Positions 62,640 to 64,000 of a stretch of DNA of 64,000 bases are shown here, piece by piece; position 1 is the stretch's first letter, and each line of letters opens with the position of its first letter. The DNA comes from Streptomyces sp. NBC_01429. GTDB lineage: Bacteria; Actinomycetota; Actinomycetes; Streptomycetales; Streptomycetaceae. The stretch spans positions 7,839,501 through 7,903,500 of the forward strand of contig NZ_CP109599.1 of the NCBI RefSeq assembly GCF_036231945.1, written 5' to 3'. The position numbers were made by a program, and so were the translations under genes. Under the pieces are notes generated by a model that worked only from the letters and a program-made list of their open reading frames with translations, had not been told where the DNA came from and searched no databases.

Positions 62640-63362
62640 TCAGCCCCGGAAGACGGTGGCCGACCGCTGTTCGTACCAGCGGGCCAACTGCTCACCCGCG
62701 CTGGTCACATGGGCCTTCATCTCGGCGCGCGCCCGCTCCGCGTCCTCCGCGGCGAGCGCCTCGACGATGCGCTCGTGCTCACGGATGTTGTCCTCGCGGT
62801 GGCGGGGGTTGTCGTGCAGGACGAGGGCGGAGACATTGCGCGGGAACGCCTCGTTGACGTCCTTGATGGCGCGGGCGAGGCGCTGGTTGCCGGCGACGGT
62901 GTGGATGAGGGTGTGGAAGCAGTCGTTCGCCGCGGTGGAGGGCGAGGCGCTCTCGCCGGGCGCGGAGCCACCGCCGACGGCGCGCACCGTCTCGTTGGCC
63001 TCGCGCAGCTCCCGCAGGACGTCGGGGGTGACCGCGCGGACCGCCCGTACGCAGGCGAGCCCTTCGAGTTCGGCGCGGACCTCGTAGGCCTCGCGGACCT
63101 CCCAGGGGGAGGGGACGCGGACCACGGCCCCCCGGTTGGGCAGCACCTCGATGAGACCGCCCGCCTGGAGCTGGCGCAGGGCCTCCCGTACGGGAGTGCG
63201 GCTCACGCCGAGGGCGCCGGCGAGTTCGGCCTGTCGCAGCTGGGCCCCGATGGGGATCTCACCGGAAAGGATCCGCGCGCGGATCGCGGCGGCGGTGTCG
63301 TCGACGAGCGCCTTGCCCTTTCCCGCGGGGGAGTCCGCGTCGGCGGTCGGGGCGGTGTCCAT
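62640..63362 (-). CDS. GntR/FCD-family regulator of the amine locus
   Basis: 240 residues. Winged helix ARILSGEIPIGAQLRQAELAGALGVSRTPVREALRQLQAGGLI, then a helical FCD domain with ligand residues (NDCFHTLIHTVAGNQRL, EHERIVEAL). Convergent with the fusion gene (26 bases between stops) and divergent from the amine oxidase. GGATCCA sites near its own promoter and before the Rieske gene make it the probable repressor of the whole locus. Confidence 0.9.
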   Translation of the reverse strand: MDTAPTADADSPAGKGKALVDDTAAAIRARILSGEIPIGAQLRQAELAGALGVSRTPVREALRQLQAGGLIEVLPNRGAVVRVPSPWEVREAYEVRAELEGLACVRAVRAVTPDVLRELREANETVRAVGGGSAPGESASPSTAANDCFHTLIHTVAGNQRLARAIKDVNEAFPRNVSALVLHDNPRHREDNIREHERIVEALAAEDAERARAEMKAHVTSAGEQLARWYEQRSATVFRG

Positions 63363-63471
63363 GAGGTCTCCGTCTGGTCGGGAAGGCGAAGGTCGGCGGT
63401 GGTGGGGCAGCGCCGGAGCGGGCGCCCCTGACAGACCACGTACAGCTTTATGTATCCATTCTATAGCAATC

Positions 63472-63501
63472 AGGATCCAAAGATTCAGGATCCAGAGATT
63501 C
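63472..63501. promoter_or_regulatory. Tandem 15-bp repeat between GntR and amine oxidase genes
   Basis: AGGATCCAAAGATTC (63472-63486) and AGGATCCAGAGATTC (63487-63501) are head-to-tail with one mismatch, in an AT-rich intergenic stretch of 167 bases. GGATCCA core shared with 55577-55588. Probably the regulator's site controlling the amine oxidase gene. Confidence 0.6.
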
Positions 63502-63529
63502 CGAACTGTGCGAGTGAGCGGAGCACACC

Positions 63530-64000
63530 ATGAACAACTCCCCCCGAAGTGTCAGCACCCGTGTCCACGCGAGCCGGGAGCGTACCCATCCTCTCGACCC
63601 GCTGTCCCCCGCGGAGATCGACGCCGCGGTCGCCGTGGCACGGGCCGACGGACGGCTCGGCGAGCGCACCAGGTTCTGGGGCGCGGTGCTGGACGAGAGC
63701 TTCGCCCGTGAGGTCATGGCCGGCCGGCACGCCGCGGGCGAGGTGCTGGTCGGACTGGTGGCGATGGACCACGACCTGCCCGGCGCCTGGGAGATCGACG
63801 TGCGGCTCGGGACCGAGCCGCGCTGCCTCGCGTGGCGGGCGGTGGACATCCGGCGGCCCGGCATCACCTCGACGGAGGCGCGCGCGGCCGCGCGCGCGTG
63901 CCGGGAGAGCCCGCTGTTCCGCGAGGCGCTGGCCCGGCGGGGCATCCACGACGTGTCGCTGACGGTGATCGACGCGGAGTCCATCGGCGGCTTCGTACCG
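63530..64000 (+). CDS. Copper amine oxidase N-terminal part (runs off window)
   Basis: 157 codons open to the window edge, ATG 63530. The opening HPLDPLSPAEIDAAVAVARA, then RFWGAVLDE, WEIDVRLG and LAWRAVDIRRPGI...ALARRGIHDVSLTVIDAESIGG follow the D2/D3 domains of actinobacterial copper amine oxidases. The topaquinone Tyr and copper His lie beyond the window. Primary-amine oxidases turn amines into aldehydes, ammonia and H2O2, which suits the aldehyde dehydrogenase in this locus. Confidence 0.75.
   Translation, partial: MNNSPRSVSTRVHASRERTHPLDPLSPAEIDAAVAVARADGRLGERTRFWGAVLDESFAREVMAGRHAAGEVLVGLVAMDHDLPGAWEIDVRLGTEPRCLAWRAVDIRRPGITSTEARAAARACRESPLFREALARRGIHDVSLTVIDAESIGGFVP

Overview
The window is very GC-rich and third-position GC biased. 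It has many GTG and some TTG starts, ATGA/TGATG overlaps and dense one-component regulators. With ars, ABC-sugar and heteromeric-transposase gene types, this points to a Streptomyces (or close actinomycete) chromosome, probably an accessory arm region. I see no rRNA, intact tRNA, CRISPR array or intact insertion sequence.

Layout. (1) 1-7150: a co-directional, tightly overlapping operon matching the enterobacterial php (yhfS-yhfZ) set: yhfZ tail, yhfY (PRD), yhfU (DUF2620), yhfT (membrane), php (phosphotriesterase homologue), yhfS and yhfX (PLP enzymes), yhfW (phosphopentomutase-like). Its substrate is unknown. (2) 7206-9258: a secreted beta-propeller-like protein and a divergent XRE regulator. 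(3) 9364-14922: FadR-type regulator, carbohydrate ABC importer (lipoprotein plus two permeases) and a ManD/RspA-type sugar-acid dehydratase, with a perfect 15-bp inverted repeat before the importer and a strong hairpin terminator at the end. (4) 15115-16993: ArsO-like flavoprotein divergent from ArsR. (5) 17034-34625: a run of small regulator/enzyme pairs (MBL hydrolase/AraC, PadR/membrane protein, SDR/TetR, XRE/ADH, SDR/TetR, TetR/siderophore-interacting reductase, FAD monooxygenase), interspersed with broken genes. (6) 34780-36336: a discoidin-like (F5/8C) protein. (7) 36437-42038: a graveyard of at least nine truncated, inverted or frameshifted genes on both strands, with an intact CGNR regulator and a dehalogenase-like hydrolase embedded in it. 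(8) 42259-49978: hydrolase/TetR, EamA exporter/Lrp, a GT39-like membrane glycosyltransferase and a two-component system. (9) 50284-53254: further decay, including remnants of a TnsA plus Mu/TniA-type heteromeric transposon. (10) 53255-55368: RidA, DinB, a 30-bp-arm hairpin and a repeat-bearing membrane protein.

(11) 55577-64000 is the most distinctive locus. It encodes a Rieske oxygenase, a glutamine-synthetase-like ligase, an aldehyde dehydrogenase and a single 828-residue protein. That protein fuses a class-V PLP enzyme to a monomeric-sarcosine-oxidase-like flavoprotein. A convergent GntR regulator follows, and divergent from it is the start of a copper amine oxidase. Shared GGATCCA-containing sites lie in front of both the oxygenase and the amine-oxidase/GntR promoter. 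I infer a GntR-controlled amine or N-methyl-amine catabolic regulon with an unassigned substrate.

All identifications come from reading the translated sequence and from memory of protein families; no database search was run. Several frameshifts sit at short homopolymers, so some pseudogenes could be assembly errors. The truncations and inversions cannot be explained that way.
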